A stretch of DNA of 64,000 nt from Ureibacillus sinduriensis BLB-1 = JCM 15800 (GTDB taxonomy: Bacteria; Bacillota; Bacilli; Bacillales_A; Planococcaceae), in NCBI RefSeq assembly GCF_000772955.1, contig NZ_JPVO01000054.1, positions 1 to 64,000 of the forward strand, in the 5' to 3' direction. The position numbers were made by a program, and so were the translations under genes. This document shows positions 43,720 through 53,317 of this stretch, piece after piece. Each line of letters begins with the position of its first letter. Position 1 is the first letter of the stretch. The notes beneath the pieces are model-generated. The model worked only from the letters and a program-made list of their open reading frames with translations. It was not told where the DNA came from and made no database searches.

Positions 43720-43735
43720 ATTATTACGTAATAAT
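43720..43735. promoter_or_regulatory. Perfect 16-bp palindrome upstream of muropeptide operon, possible operator
   Basis: ATTATTACGTAATAAT is an exact palindrome in the 250-base gap between the dmpA terminator and the first salvage gene. It may be a regulator binding site, but the bound protein is unknown and AT-rich palindromes can occur by chance. Confidence 0.3.
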
Positions 43736-43868
43736 GTTAAGTTCGTAATTATTCGCCATAAATATTATTTAATGCCTAGTAAAAAAATGTAAAGTATGAT
43801 AGATTTGTTTTTAAATACGGAATAATCAAAATATTCATACTAATGAAATATCTCGATAAATCTGTGAG

Positions 43869-44627
43869 GTGATTTTTATACAAGGAAACATCTTTTCCCC
43901 GATACCCATCCTTGCTCCTGTTAATGGCAATTCCTGTCCGAACGTTTGTGAAAATCGTGAACCTTTACTGAACTTAACAAATCGCCACCCAAGAATATAC
44001 TCAAAATCCATGTATTTTACACAACAAATCCCAGGCAGTCTGCAATCAATCTACGTAAGGCAAAACGCTTATGAAAGGTTGTTGCAGGCCCTAGCCTTAT
44101 TGCCGGAAGAATATAGTTTCATAGTATATGATGGCTATCGCCCACTACAGGTGCAAAAGCATTTGTTCCAATGCTTTTATGACGAGATCAAAAAACGTCA
44201 TTCTAATTTCTCGGATGAGCAGGTTCTGGAAGAAACGCTGAAATATGTAGCATACCCGAGTGTAGCCCCAACTAAAACCTCACCCCATTTAACAGGGGGA
44301 GCCATTGATTTAACGTTGGGGGATTTGCAGGGCAACCCACTGGATCTCGGAAGTGTATTTGATGAAATGTGTGTACGATCGGCAACCCGCTACTTTGAGC
44401 ACAATCCTTTTGAGAATGAAGAAGCATTAAAACATCGGCGCCTTTTGTATAACAGTATGACCTCGGTCGGTTTTACGAATTATTCCGAGGAATGGTGGCA
44501 TTTTGACTATGGAAATGTCGCTTGGGCAAGGCGCGTAGGATCGGCTGAAGCGGAGTATGGCGCAGTACAATCAATTATTGAGAGACATCAACTAAAGGAG
44601 TATGGATATTATGAAAGTATATATTAG
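43869..44627 (+). CDS. ddpX: VanX/DdpX-type D-Ala-D-Ala dipeptidase
   Basis: This ~250-residue zinc peptidase hydrolyses D-Ala-D-Ala. The VanX active-site set is intact: YDGYRPLQVQKHLF, SPHLTGGAIDLTL with zinc ligands His140 and Asp147, and EEWWHFDYG with Glu208 and His211. It has no signal peptide. In this context it most likely salvages D-Ala-D-Ala from imported wall peptides rather than giving vancomycin resistance, since no VanH or VanA ligase is nearby. The only conventional start is GTG 43869, which overlaps a GAGGTG ribosome site. That site points, six bases later, to an ATA at 43878, so initiation may be non-canonical. It heads the salvage operon and overlaps dppA by 17 bases. Confidence 0.85.
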   Translation: MIFIQGNIFSPIPILAPVNGNSCPNVCENREPLLNLTNRHPRIYSKSMYFTQQIPGSLQSIYVRQNAYERLLQALALLPEEYSFIVYDGYRPLQVQKHLFQCFYDEIKKRHSNFSDEQVLEETLKYVAYPSVAPTKTSPHLTGGAIDLTLGDLQGNPLDLGSVFDEMCVRSATRYFEHNPFENEEALKHRRLLYNSMTSVGFTNYSEEWWHFDYGNVAWARRVGSAEAEYGAVQSIIERHQLKEYGYYESIY

Positions 44628-45405
44628 TGCGGATTTAGAAGGAATAACTGGTACAACTGCTTGGAGCGAAACAGAGCTTAATACGCAGGATATTCAACCC
44701 TTTCTGAAGCAGATGACGAAGGAAGTGGAGGCTGCTATTGAAGGAGCCATAGCAGGAGGGGCTACAGAAATTTTGCTCAAGGATGCCCATGATTCTGCCC
44801 GCAATCTGGATATTTCAAATTTGCCAGTAAATTGCAAAGTGATACGCGGTTGGACAGGAGACCCGATGTGCATGGTTGCAGGGCTGGATGAAAGCTTCGA
44901 TCGGGTCATTTTTATCGGCTACCACAGCAAAGGAGGGAGCCAGCGCAATCCGTTAGCCCACACATTGGTTGTGAATGCGGATGTAAAGATCAATGGGGAA
45001 TATGCAAGTGAATTTTTAATTAATACCTATGCAGCCGGTTTGCACGGGGTGCCTGTTGCTTTTGTCAGTGGGGATGTCGGCCTTACTGAGGAAATCCGAT
45101 CCGTTAATGAAAAAATCGTCACTTTTGCTACTAAAGAAGGTGTTGGTGGTGCGACGGTGAATGTGAGCCCGAATCTAACAATCAAAGAGACCAGGATACT
45201 TGTAGAAGAAGCGATGAGGGTTGATCGAGAGGCTCTGCAAGTCAAATTGCCCGAGCGTTTTGTTGTAGAAATCATCTATCGTGATCATGCCCGGGCGTAC
45301 CGCAACTCCTTCTACCCGGGTGCAACTTTTAAACCGCATAATACAGTGGAGTTTGTAACCGACGATTATTATGAGGTTCTACGTATATTGCAGTTTTTGA
45401 CGTAG
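44611..45405 (+). CDS. dppA: D-aminopeptidase DppA (M55)
   Basis: The 264-residue protein is an M55 metallopeptidase like B. subtilis DppA, which forms a decameric, zinc-dependent D-aminopeptidase. MKVYISADLEGITGTTAW carries the Asp and Glu ligands at ~8-10; KDAHDSARN, FIGYHSKGGS and FVSGDVGLTEE follow. It acts on D-amino-acid-containing peptides in the cytoplasm. The ATG at 44611 is chosen over 44602 because AAAGGAG lies at correct distance; it overlaps the VanX gene end. Second gene of the salvage operon. Confidence 0.9.
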   Translation: MKVYISADLEGITGTTAWSETELNTQDIQPFLKQMTKEVEAAIEGAIAGGATEILLKDAHDSARNLDISNLPVNCKVIRGWTGDPMCMVAGLDESFDRVIFIGYHSKGGSQRNPLAHTLVVNADVKINGEYASEFLINTYAAGLHGVPVAFVSGDVGLTEEIRSVNEKIVTFATKEGVGGATVNVSPNLTIKETRILVEEAMRVDREALQVKLPERFVVEIIYRDHARAYRNSFYPGATFKPHNTVEFVTDDYYEVLRILQFLT

Positions 45406-45417
45406 AAAGGTGATGGA

Positions 45418-46485
45418 ATGAAAATTACAGATATCAAAGTGGGGGTTGTGGAAGCACCCCTTATTACACCATTTAAAACAGCACTAAGGACTGTGGAAAA
45501 AATCCAGAATATAGCCATTTATATCCATACAGATGCCGGTCGGATCGGTATTGGCGAGGCGGCTCCGACAGCGGTCATAACAGGTGAGACAAAGGCATCG
45601 ATCTCTAATGCAATCACTGAATATATAAAGCCTGCGATTATCGGAATGGATATTGAAGAATTTGCCCAAATAATGGAGCGTCTCGAAAAATGTATCCATA
45701 AAAATACAAGTGCCAAGGCAGCTGTTGATATGGCGCTTTATGATTTGCTTGCACAAAGCTATAAAACACCGCTTTTTAAGCTTTTAGGGGGTTATAGGAA
45801 GGAATTGATCACAGATATTACAATTAGTGCCAATGATGTCGATGAGATGGTGAAAGATAGCCTTGCTGCTGCAACAAAAGGCTTTCACATACTAAAGGTA
45901 AAGGTTGGCAAAGACCCTGCTGGTGACGTAAAGCGTATTGTTGCTATTCGCGAAGCGGTTGGTCCCAATGTCATTTTGCGTATAGATGCAAACCAGGGCT
46001 GGACTCCGAAACAAGCAGTCCAAATAATACATGCTTTAGAGGACGCCGACACAAATATTGAACTTGTTGAACAACCAGTTCACTATAACGACATAGAAGG
46101 TATGCGTTATGTAACCGCGAACACGCTAACTAAAATTTTGGCGGATGAAAGTGTTTTTTCTCCAAAAGAAGCAATCACATTAATCGAAAAGCGTGCCGCC
46201 GATTTAATTAATATTAAGCTGATGAAAACGGGCGGCATCTACCAGGCCCAAAAAATTGTCCATATTGCAGAGGCAAATGGCATTGAATGCATGGTTGGAT
46301 GCATGCTTGAAACAAAAGTGAGTGTAAGTGCTGCCGCCCACTTTGCTGCATCCCAGAAAAATATCACCATGATTGATTTAGATGGACCTTTACTATGTGT
46401 GAACGATCCAATGCCTGGAGGCCCAACATTCGATGGGCAAGTCATTACAATGTCCATTAAACCTGGTATCGGATTTTCATTATAA
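45418..46485 (+). CDS. ykfB: L-Ala-D/L-Glu epimerase YkfB (enolase superfamily)
   Basis: The 355-residue enzyme is a dipeptide epimerase of the muconate-lactonizing subgroup. Catalytic lysines sit in LKVKVGKD (~161-163) and NIKLMKTGG (~263), and metal ligands in RIDANQGW (~190), LVEQPV (~219) and ILADESVF (~244). It converts L-Ala-D-Glu from murein to L-Ala-L-Glu so normal peptidases can cut it. It lies 12 bases after dppA with AAAGGTGATG as the ribosome site. Confidence 0.9.
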   Translation: MKITDIKVGVVEAPLITPFKTALRTVEKIQNIAIYIHTDAGRIGIGEAAPTAVITGETKASISNAITEYIKPAIIGMDIEEFAQIMERLEKCIHKNTSAKAAVDMALYDLLAQSYKTPLFKLLGGYRKELITDITISANDVDEMVKDSLAAATKGFHILKVKVGKDPAGDVKRIVAIREAVGPNVILRIDANQGWTPKQAVQIIHALEDADTNIELVEQPVHYNDIEGMRYVTANTLTKILADESVFSPKEAITLIEKRAADLINIKLMKTGGIYQAQKIVHIAEANGIECMVGCMLETKVSVSAAAHFAASQKNITMIDLDGPLLCVNDPMPGGPTFDGQVITMSIKPGIGFSL

Positions 46486-46515
46486 AAAAGATATTCAAGA
46501 AACGGGAGGGGTTTT

Positions 46516-48351
46516 ATGAGAAAGTTGTGGTTATTGCTTTTAGCTACAGTAACAGCTTTCGTTTTGGCTGCTTGTAGCGATAAAGGAGACGGGTCTTCCA
46601 AAGATGAAGTTTCAGAATACCGTACTGTATATTCAGGGGAGATTAAAACTTTGAATTACTTAAAAACAGCAGAAGCAAATGAATTTGCTATGTCGGCAAA
46701 CTTGATTGACGGTTTAATCGAGTATGATCAGTATGGAATTGTACAACCAAGTTTAGCCGAGGAATGGTCTGCAAATGAAGATAATACAGTTTGGACATTC
46801 AAGTTGCGTGAAGGAGTGAAATGGGTTACGCATGAAGGGGAAGAATATGCGGATGTTGTGGCGCAAGATTTTGTAGAGGGCTTAAATTATGTTCTGGATG
46901 CCAAAAATGAATCATCCACTGCATGGATAGCTACGGTCGTTAAAAACGGCGATGCCTTCTACAATGGGGAAATTACAGATTTTGCGGAAGTTGGAGTCAA
47001 AGCTTTGGATGATTACACGCTTGAATACACGATGGAAAATCCAACACCTTATTTCCTATCAATGCTTAACTATGTATGTTTCTTCCCGGTTAATGGAGAG
47101 TTTTTAGCTGAGAAAGGTGACACATTTGGTACTACTAAAGAAACAACTCTCTATAACGGTGCATTTATCCTGGATAAATTTGAATCCCAGAATGAGCGTG
47201 TACTTGTAAAGAATGAATCTTACTGGGATAAAGACAATGTATACATCGACCGTATCAGATATAAATATAATAAAGAGGCTTTAACGGTGGCACCGGAATT
47301 ATTTTTACGTGGTGAAATCGATTCGGCAGAAATTCCAACTTCAGTAGTTGATGAATGGTTTAATGATGAAGAGAAAAAATCGCAGCTTCGTCAAATCCGT
47401 AATAACTTCTATACGTATTTCTATGCGTTAAACTTTAATCCGCAATTTGATGAAGAATATGAACCGCAGAATTGGAAGGTTGCTGTAAACAATAAAAACT
47501 TCCGTAAATCATTATACCATGCACTAGACCGTGTATCCGCTATGTTGACAACGGAACCTTTCGAGCCGGAAAGTTTGCTTAACAACACTATCACACCTAA
47601 AAACTTCGTGGATGTTGATGGTGTGGATTATACACAGCTAGCACCATTAGCCGACATTTCGAATACTGATTCATTCAATTCGGATTTAGCATTGGAATTC
47701 AAAGAAAAAGCGATGGCAGAGCTTGATGGAAAAGCAACATTCCCGGTTAAGATGGTAATTCCATACAATTCTGGTAGTCCGGATTGGGCAAATCGTACAC
47801 AGGTAGTAGAACAACAACTTGAAAATCTATTGGGAGCGGATTATATTGATTTAATTGTAGAAGCGGGTCCTTCTACCGGTTTCTTATCAGAAATTCGTCA
47901 CCCAGGAAAATATGCATTACTTGAAGCAAACTGGGGTCCTGACTATGCTGACCCGGCTTCTTATACGGACCCATTCACGGAAGGTGGAACATACAACAAG
48001 CCAGAACTTGCTGAAGGCTACACAGATGCAAATGGAAAATCAAAATATCAAAACTTGGTAGATGCGGCAAAAGCAGAAATGGATCCAGCAAAACGTTATG
48101 AATTATTTGCTCAAGCGGAAGCCTTCCTAATCGAAGAAGCATTTGTTATCCCATATGCAGTAGGTGGTACTGGTTATATAGCTTCAAAGTTAAATCCATT
48201 TGAAGCACAATACTCTCCATTTGGTGTAACGTTAGAGAAATTTAAAGGGCAAAGACTTCTGGAAGAGCCAATGAGTAACGAGGAATTTAAAGAAGCTTTG
48301 GCAGCATGGGAACAAGAAAGAACGGAAGCATTGGCCAACGCAGGTGAATAG
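46516..48351 (+). CDS. Peptide ABC importer substrate-binding lipoprotein (OppA/DppE-like)
   Basis: The 611-residue protein has a lipoprotein leader with lipobox FVLAAC (Cys ~20) and the SBP family 5 layout: GEIKTLNYLKTAEANEF, LAEEWSANEDNTVWTFKLR with GVKW, YVLDAKNESSTAW, ALNFNPQFDEE, NWGPDYADPASYTDPFTEGG. It binds peptides outside the membrane; its neighbours argue for murein tripeptides or tetrapeptides. It is more than 60 residues longer than B. subtilis DppE, nearer to OppA. ATG 46516 follows GGGAGGGG. A stem-loop follows at 48378, likely to raise its level over the permeases. Confidence 0.9.
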   Translation: MRKLWLLLLATVTAFVLAACSDKGDGSSKDEVSEYRTVYSGEIKTLNYLKTAEANEFAMSANLIDGLIEYDQYGIVQPSLAEEWSANEDNTVWTFKLREGVKWVTHEGEEYADVVAQDFVEGLNYVLDAKNESSTAWIATVVKNGDAFYNGEITDFAEVGVKALDDYTLEYTMENPTPYFLSMLNYVCFFPVNGEFLAEKGDTFGTTKETTLYNGAFILDKFESQNERVLVKNESYWDKDNVYIDRIRYKYNKEALTVAPELFLRGEIDSAEIPTSVVDEWFNDEEKKSQLRQIRNNFYTYFYALNFNPQFDEEYEPQNWKVAVNNKNFRKSLYHALDRVSAMLTTEPFEPESLLNNTITPKNFVDVDGVDYTQLAPLADISNTDSFNSDLALEFKEKAMAELDGKATFPVKMVIPYNSGSPDWANRTQVVEQQLENLLGADYIDLIVEAGPSTGFLSEIRHPGKYALLEANWGPDYADPASYTDPFTEGGTYNKPELAEGYTDANGKSKYQNLVDAAKAEMDPAKRYELFAQAEAFLIEEAFVIPYAVGGTGYIASKLNPFEAQYSPFGVTLEKFKGQRLLEEPMSNEEFKEALAAWEQERTEALANAGE

Positions 48352-48377
48352 AAACTAGTAGTTTTGTAGACTAAGTG

Positions 48378-48420
48378 AAAGAAGGAGATGACCTGGAATA
48401 GCATTGGCATCTCCTTCCTT
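48378..48420 (+). terminator. Intercistronic stem-loop after the peptide-binding protein
   Basis: GAAGGAGATG at 48381..48390 pairs with CATCTCCTTC at 48408..48417. The T-run is poor, so partial termination or 3'-end stabilisation is more likely than full stop. Confidence 0.6.
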
Positions 48421-48447
48421 CTTTTGAGACTCTGGGGGGATAAGAAT

Positions 48448-49392
48448 ATGTTGTGGTATATAGGAAAACGTTTATTGCAGTCTGTGTTAACACTTTTTAT
48501 TATTATCACGATTGTTTTCTCCTTACTACGCCTAATGCCGGAAGAAGGGTATCTAGGAGCTGCAGCCGAGAAAATGACACCGGAACAACAAGAAATAATT
48601 TTAACAAATTTAGGTCTGCGGGACCCGTTACTCGTTCAATTAGGTAATTTTTATATGGATTTATTTAAGGGAGAATTAGGCACTTCAGTTACATACCGTA
48701 CCGATGTACCGGTCACGACCATCATTTCCGAAAAAATTATGTATTCGTTGCTGTTTGGGCTTGGAGCAGTAGTAATGTCGCTTGTTATCGGCGTACCATT
48801 AGGCATTTTAATGGCACATATGAAAGGACGCTGGCTCGATCGACTGGGTACTGGATATATTGTTTTTGTGGTTGCTGTTCCAGCTGCAGTTTATTATATT
48901 TTTATCCAAATGTATGTAACGGATCTATTCAACCTTCCATTATTATTTGATGAATACAATAAGATGAGTTGGATTTTACCATTGACATCTATGGCACTTG
49001 CACCTACCGCTTCGTATGCTATGTGGATGCGTCGATATATGGTGGATGAATTAAACAAAGACTATATAAAGCTTGCACGAGCAAAAGGTGTTAAAGAACG
49101 TACCCTGATGTTTCGCCATGTAATGCGAAATGCTTTCATCCCAATGGCTCAGTACTTACCGGCAACAATATTGTTTACAATCACCGGTTCGATTTATATT
49201 GAATCATTATATTCTATCCCTGGAATGGGTGGTTTGCTTGTTGATGCTATTCAGCGACAAGATAATTCAGTAGTGCAGGGATTGGTATTAATATTCTCTT
49301 CATTAGGAATTATAGGTCTATTTTTGGGAGATTTGGCAATGGCACTTGTAGATCCTCGAATTAAGTTAGGTAAAGGAGGAAGTACACGTTAA
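48448..49392 (+). CDS. dppB: Peptide ABC importer permease, DppB/OppB type
   Basis: The 314-residue permease starts MLWYIGKRLLQSVLTLFIII at ATG 48448 behind GGGGGGAT and has about six helices. The ATPase-docking EAA loop is around DYIKLARAKGVKERTLMFRH (~209-228), and YIESLYSIPGMGG is near the C-terminus, as in OppB/DppB. An upstream in-frame ATG at 48388 lies within the intercistronic stem-loop and was rejected. Its stop overlaps the ATG of the next permease by one base. Confidence 0.9.
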   Translation: MLWYIGKRLLQSVLTLFIIITIVFSLLRLMPEEGYLGAAAEKMTPEQQEIILTNLGLRDPLLVQLGNFYMDLFKGELGTSVTYRTDVPVTTIISEKIMYSLLFGLGAVVMSLVIGVPLGILMAHMKGRWLDRLGTGYIVFVVAVPAAVYYIFIQMYVTDLFNLPLLFDEYNKMSWILPLTSMALAPTASYAMWMRRYMVDELNKDYIKLARAKGVKERTLMFRHVMRNAFIPMAQYLPATILFTITGSIYIESLYSIPGMGGLLVDAIQRQDNSVVQGLVLIFSSLGIIGLFLGDLAMALVDPRIKLGKGGSTR

Positions 49393-50366
49393 TGGGCATC
49401 TATTCGGAGGAAATTTCAAATATTTCACAAAAGTCGAACGATAATTTATTTGATTTTGCTATTGTTGATGAGAAAAAGGCGGAACAAACAGGATACTCGA
49501 ATTATTCTTATTGGCGTTCTACTTGGCAATCTTTTTTAAAAAATCGAATTGCTGTATTCCTATTAGTGGTAGTTGGACTAATTATTGCATTCGTAATTAT
49601 ACAGCCGTATTTACCATACCAAAAATCTCCAACAGAGATTTATATAGACGAAACTACAGGATCCCAAGCTCGGAATATTGCTCCAGGCTCAGAGTTTTGG
49701 TTTGGGACGAATTCAATCGGACAAGATTTATGGTCCCGAATTTGGACTGGTACAAGAACTTCTTTATTTATTGGGTTCGTTGTAGCATTTGCTGAAGTAA
49801 TAGTGGGCATCTCTGTAGGTGCGTTATGGGGATTCTCTAGAAAACTGGAAACACCTATTACGCAACTTTACAATATTGTAGAAAATATCCCGACAACAAT
49901 TGTTTTAATCTTGATGTCTTTTATTTTACGCCCAAGCATTTCGACGATCATTATTGCAATGTGTATTACTGGATGGGTGGAGATGGCAAGGTTTATTCGA
50001 AACCAGATTGTTATTTTACGGGACCGAGAATACAATTTAGCATCGAAATGCTTGGGGACACCAAGCTATCGAATTATTCTGAAGAACTTATTGCCATATT
50101 TAATCTCCGTTATAATGCTACGGATGAGTTTAGCTATTCCATTTGCTATTGGGGCAGAGGTATTTTTAACGTATATCGGTTTAGGATTGCCAATCAGTGA
50201 ACCATCATTAGGAAATTTAATTAATGAAGGACGTGTGCTGATGATGTCACCGGATTTACGTTATCAGTTGATTTTCCCGAGTGTCGTATTAAGTATTATA
50301 ACGATTGCTTTCTATATTATAGGAAACGCTTTTGCTGATGCAGCAGATCCAAAAAATCACGTGTAG
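49392..50366 (+). CDS. dppC: Peptide ABC importer permease, DppC/OppC type
   Basis: The 324-residue permease has a long cytoplasmic N-terminus (~55 residues), the OppC-type N-terminal segment WRSTWQSFLKNRIAVFLLVV, FGTNSIGQDLWSRIWTGTRT, EAA loop REYNLASKCLGTPSYRII, and GLGLPISEPSLGNLINEGR. It pairs with DppB as the transmembrane channel. The TAATGG junction shares one base with the upstream gene, so translation is coupled. Confidence 0.9.
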   Translation: MGIYSEEISNISQKSNDNLFDFAIVDEKKAEQTGYSNYSYWRSTWQSFLKNRIAVFLLVVVGLIIAFVIIQPYLPYQKSPTEIYIDETTGSQARNIAPGSEFWFGTNSIGQDLWSRIWTGTRTSLFIGFVVAFAEVIVGISVGALWGFSRKLETPITQLYNIVENIPTTIVLILMSFILRPSISTIIIAMCITGWVEMARFIRNQIVILRDREYNLASKCLGTPSYRIILKNLLPYLISVIMLRMSLAIPFAIGAEVFLTYIGLGLPISEPSLGNLINEGRVLMMSPDLRYQLIFPSVVLSIITIAFYIIGNAFADAADPKNHV

Positions 50367-50378
50367 AGGAGGATGGCG

Positions 50379-51437
50379 ATGGGGAGTAACAACGAAAAGC
50401 CACGCATTTTATCCATTCAAAATCTAATCATTAAGTTTAAACTGCGTGGCCAAGTGCTAACCGCAATTCGTAATATCTCTCTAGATTTATACAAAGGTGA
50501 GAGTCTTGCAATTGTGGGTGAATCGGGTTCGGGTAAATCCGTTCTTGTAAAATCCATCATGGGTTTGCTAGATAAAAATGGTTTTATTGATCAGGGACAA
50601 ATTCTCTATAAAGATTATGATTTAGCACAATTCAACACGGAAAAGGATTGGTTGAGAATCCGCGGCAAGGAAATTGCCATGGTAACACAGGATCCAATGA
50701 CCTCGTTGAATCCGCTTAAAACGGTCGGGAAACAGATTGAAGAGTGTGTAGTGCTGCACCAAGGGTTAAAAGGGAAAGAAGCTTACGAACGCACACTAAA
50801 GCTGTTGAGAGATGTGGGTATCGGCGATGTTGAAAAGCGCTATAAACAATATCCGCACGAGTTTTCTGGAGGAATGCGTCAAAGAATCGTGATCGCCATC
50901 GCGGTCGCTTGCAATCCGAAAATTCTTATTTGCGATGAACCTACAACCGCGCTAGACGTGACGATCCAAGCACAAATTTTGCAGCTACTGAAAAATCTAC
51001 AAGAAATGTATGGTCTTACAACAATCTATATTACCCATGATCTTGGGGTAGTTGCAAAAGTAGCCGACCGGATTGCAGTTATGTATGCCGGTGATATTAT
51101 CGAGATTGGCAAAACACATGAAGTGTTTTTCGATGGAAAGCATCCATATACGTGGGCCCTTCTTTCTTCTTTGCCGCAATTGGGATCCAAAGGGGAAGAA
51201 CTTTACTCCATTAAAGGGACACCTCCCAATCTATTTAATGAGATAAAAGGGGATGCTTTTGCACCTCGCAACCCATATGCTCTGAATATTGATTTTGTGG
51301 AACGTCCCCCGTTCTTTAAAGTGACGGAAACGCATTTTGCGAAAACATGGTTGCTGCATGCCGATGCACCAAAAGTAGTGCCTCCGCAAAGCCTGCAAGC
51401 ATTTTTCGAAGAAGGGAGACGGTACGCCCATGAGTAG
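50379..51437 (+). CDS. dppD: Peptide ABC importer ATPase, DppD/OppD type
   Basis: The 352-residue ATPase has Walker [10 protein letters not shown] (~48-56), a Q-loop in [13 protein letters not shown], signature FSGGMRQR, Walker [14 protein letters not shown] and H-loop [12 protein letters not shown]-terminal oligopeptide-type extension follows ([18 protein letters not shown]), although the usual Cys cluster of DppD/OppD C-termini is missing. The start is ATG 50379, six bases after GGAGG; ATG 50373 is too close to the site. It overlaps dppF by 8 bases. Confidence 0.9.
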   Translation: MGSNNEKPRILSIQNLIIKFKLRGQVLTAIRNISLDLYKGESLAIVGESGSGKSVLVKSIMGLLDKNGFIDQGQILYKDYDLAQFNTEKDWLRIRGKEIAMVTQDPMTSLNPLKTVGKQIEECVVLHQGLKGKEAYERTLKLLRDVGIGDVEKRYKQYPHEFSGGMRQRIVIAIAVACNPKILICDEPTTALDVTIQAQILQLLKNLQEMYGLTTIYITHDLGVVAKVADRIAVMYAGDIIEIGKTHEVFFDGKHPYTWALLSSLPQLGSKGEELYSIKGTPPNLFNEIKGDAFAPRNPYALNIDFVERPPFFKVTETHFAKTWLLHADAPKVVPPQSLQAFFEEGRRYAHE

Positions 51438-52371
51438 CAAGGAAGTATTATTGGAAGTCAAGGGCTTAAATGTAACTTTCGGCAAAGGAAAAAGTAAATT
51501 TGAAGCCATCAGGGATGTAAGTTTCGAAATCTACAAAGGTGAAACTTTTGGGCTCGTTGGGGAATCGGGTTCTGGCAAAACGACAATCGGACGTTCGATT
51601 ATGCGGATTAATGAAGTGACGGGCGGAGAAATCTTGTTCAGGGGTAGGCCGATCAATGGCAATATCCCGAAGGAGTGGGATCGAGAAATTACCCAAAAAA
51701 TTCAAATGATTTTTCAGGACCCAATGGCTTCTTTGAATGAACGAGCTAAAGTGGACTATGTTATTTCAGAGGGTCTACTGAATACGAAAAAGTTTGGAAA
51801 TGATGCGGAACGAATGGAAAAAGTCCGAAATGCCCTGTTGGAAGTAGGGTTGCTGCCGGAGTTTGCCAGTCGCTTCCCGCATGAATTTTCTGGGGGGCAA
51901 CGACAAAGGATTGGCATTGCGCGTGCACTTGTAATGGAGCCGGAATTTATAATAGCCGATGAACCGATTTCTGCATTGGATGTTTCGATTCGTGCTCAAG
52001 TTTTGAATCTATTATCGAATTTACAAAAACAAAACAATTTAACCTACCTATTTATTGCCCATGATTTGTCAATTGTTCGTTTTATTACCGACCGAACGGC
52101 GGTTATTTATGAGGGGGAAATCGTGGAACTAGCGCCAACAGAGAAACTGTTTTCGAATCCGATCCACCCATATACTAGGGCTTTGATTTCGGCCGTGCCG
52201 GAGCCAAATCCATACAAAGAGCGGGCCAAAAAAGTGGAAATCTATAATCCTGCCCAGCATAACTATGAGAAAGATCGCCCATCTTTCGTAGAGATAGAGG
52301 ATGGCCATTTTGTGCATGCAAATAAAGAAGAAATTTCCCGTTACCGTACAATGTATAAAATAGGAGTGTGA
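51430..52371 (+). CDS. dppF: Peptide ABC importer ATPase, DppF/OppF type
   Basis: The 313-residue second ATPase has Walker [10 protein letters not shown] (~43-51), [16 protein letters not shown], signature [10 protein letters not shown], Walker [15 protein letters not shown] and [13 protein letters not shown]. The C-terminal oligopeptide transporter extension is short ([16 protein letters not shown]). It pairs with DppD to drive import of murein peptides. It starts within the end of dppD. Confidence 0.9.
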   Translation: MSSKEVLLEVKGLNVTFGKGKSKFEAIRDVSFEIYKGETFGLVGESGSGKTTIGRSIMRINEVTGGEILFRGRPINGNIPKEWDREITQKIQMIFQDPMASLNERAKVDYVISEGLLNTKKFGNDAERMEKVRNALLEVGLLPEFASRFPHEFSGGQRQRIGIARALVMEPEFIIADEPISALDVSIRAQVLNLLSNLQKQNNLTYLFIAHDLSIVRFITDRTAVIYEGEIVELAPTEKLFSNPIHPYTRALISAVPEPNPYKERAKKVEIYNPAQHNYEKDRPSFVEIEDGHFVHANKEEISRYRTMYKIGV

Positions 52372-52376
52372 CTTGA

Positions 52377-53309
52377 ATGAAGATTCCGAAGGGGTTAAAA
52401 AAGGGAGGTACGATCGGTCTTGTTGGCGCTTCCGGTGCTACGCCTCCTGAAAGCTTGCCGCAAGCTATCGATGCCGTTGAAAGACTGGGCTTTAAAGTAG
52501 TTGTGGGCAATTCCTGCCGAGAAAGACATGGTTATTTAGCTGGAAGTGATGAACTGCGTGCAAACGATGTGAATCGGATGTTCCTTGATTCATCGATTGA
52601 TGGTATTTTCTGCATTCGGGGAGGCTACGGCGCCACCAAAATTTTGCCTATGTTGGATTACGGAATGATCAAGGAAAACCCAAAAGTATTTGCCGGCTAC
52701 AGTGATGTTACGGCGTTGCATATCGCTTTCAACCAGTTGTGTGATTTAGTGACGTATCATACTCCCATGCCATCCACGGAATTCATTAAGCCGGAGATGG
52801 ATGATTATACTTTGTCATCTTTTAAGGAAGGTGTGTCCTTTACAGAAAAAACGCATTATTACTTAACGAATCCACCAAATCAGGAAATGACAACCCTTGT
52901 ACCAGGAAAAGCAACAGGTCGACTTGTAGGAGGAAATTTAACCTTAATAGCTTCTTCCCTTGGGACACCCTATGAAATTGATACGAAGGGGAAAATTTTA
53001 TTTTTGGAGGATATAGACGAGTATGAACGAAGTATCGATCGAATGCTCACCCAACTGAAGTTATCTGGGAAGCTGGATGAGGCATCGGGAATCTTGTTGG
53101 GGGCATGGACAAATTGTGGGCCTCATAATTCGGGTAGTCCGGAACATAGTTTGCGATTGCAGACGATTTTTGAAGAAATCCTTGTTCCATTACAAAAGCC
53201 GATTCTAATGGATATAGCTTGCGGTCATTGCTTGCCAACCATGTCTCTTCCTCTAGGTAGAACTATTTCTTTAAATTCAGAAACAAAAACGATAGAAGTC
53301 ATTCAATAG
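52377..53309 (+). CDS. ykfA: LD-carboxypeptidase YkfA (S66)
   Basis: The 310-residue serine peptidase of family S66 cleaves the terminal D-Ala from murein tetrapeptides. Landmarks are IGLVGASGATPPES near the start, IRGGYGATKILPMLDY, the nucleophile in FAGYSDVTALHIAF (~115), catalytic Glu in ILFLEDIDEYERSIDRML and the active His in CGHCLPTMSLPLG near the C-terminus. It lies 6 bases after dppF. It is the cytoplasmic LdcA/YkfA of this salvage operon. Confidence 0.9.
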   Translation: MKIPKGLKKGGTIGLVGASGATPPESLPQAIDAVERLGFKVVVGNSCRERHGYLAGSDELRANDVNRMFLDSSIDGIFCIRGGYGATKILPMLDYGMIKENPKVFAGYSDVTALHIAFNQLCDLVTYHTPMPSTEFIKPEMDDYTLSSFKEGVSFTEKTHYYLTNPPNQEMTTLVPGKATGRLVGGNLTLIASSLGTPYEIDTKGKILFLEDIDEYERSIDRMLTQLKLSGKLDEASGILLGAWTNCGPHNSGSPEHSLRLQTIFEEILVPLQKPILMDIACGHCLPTMSLPLGRTISLNSETKTIEVIQ

Positions 53310-53317
53310 GTGCTGTG

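Noticed and set aside
43869-44627. Vancomycin-resistance gene
   Set aside because: The VanX-type active site is intact, but no VanH, VanA-type ligase or VanRS are nearby and the neighbours are peptide-salvage genes.
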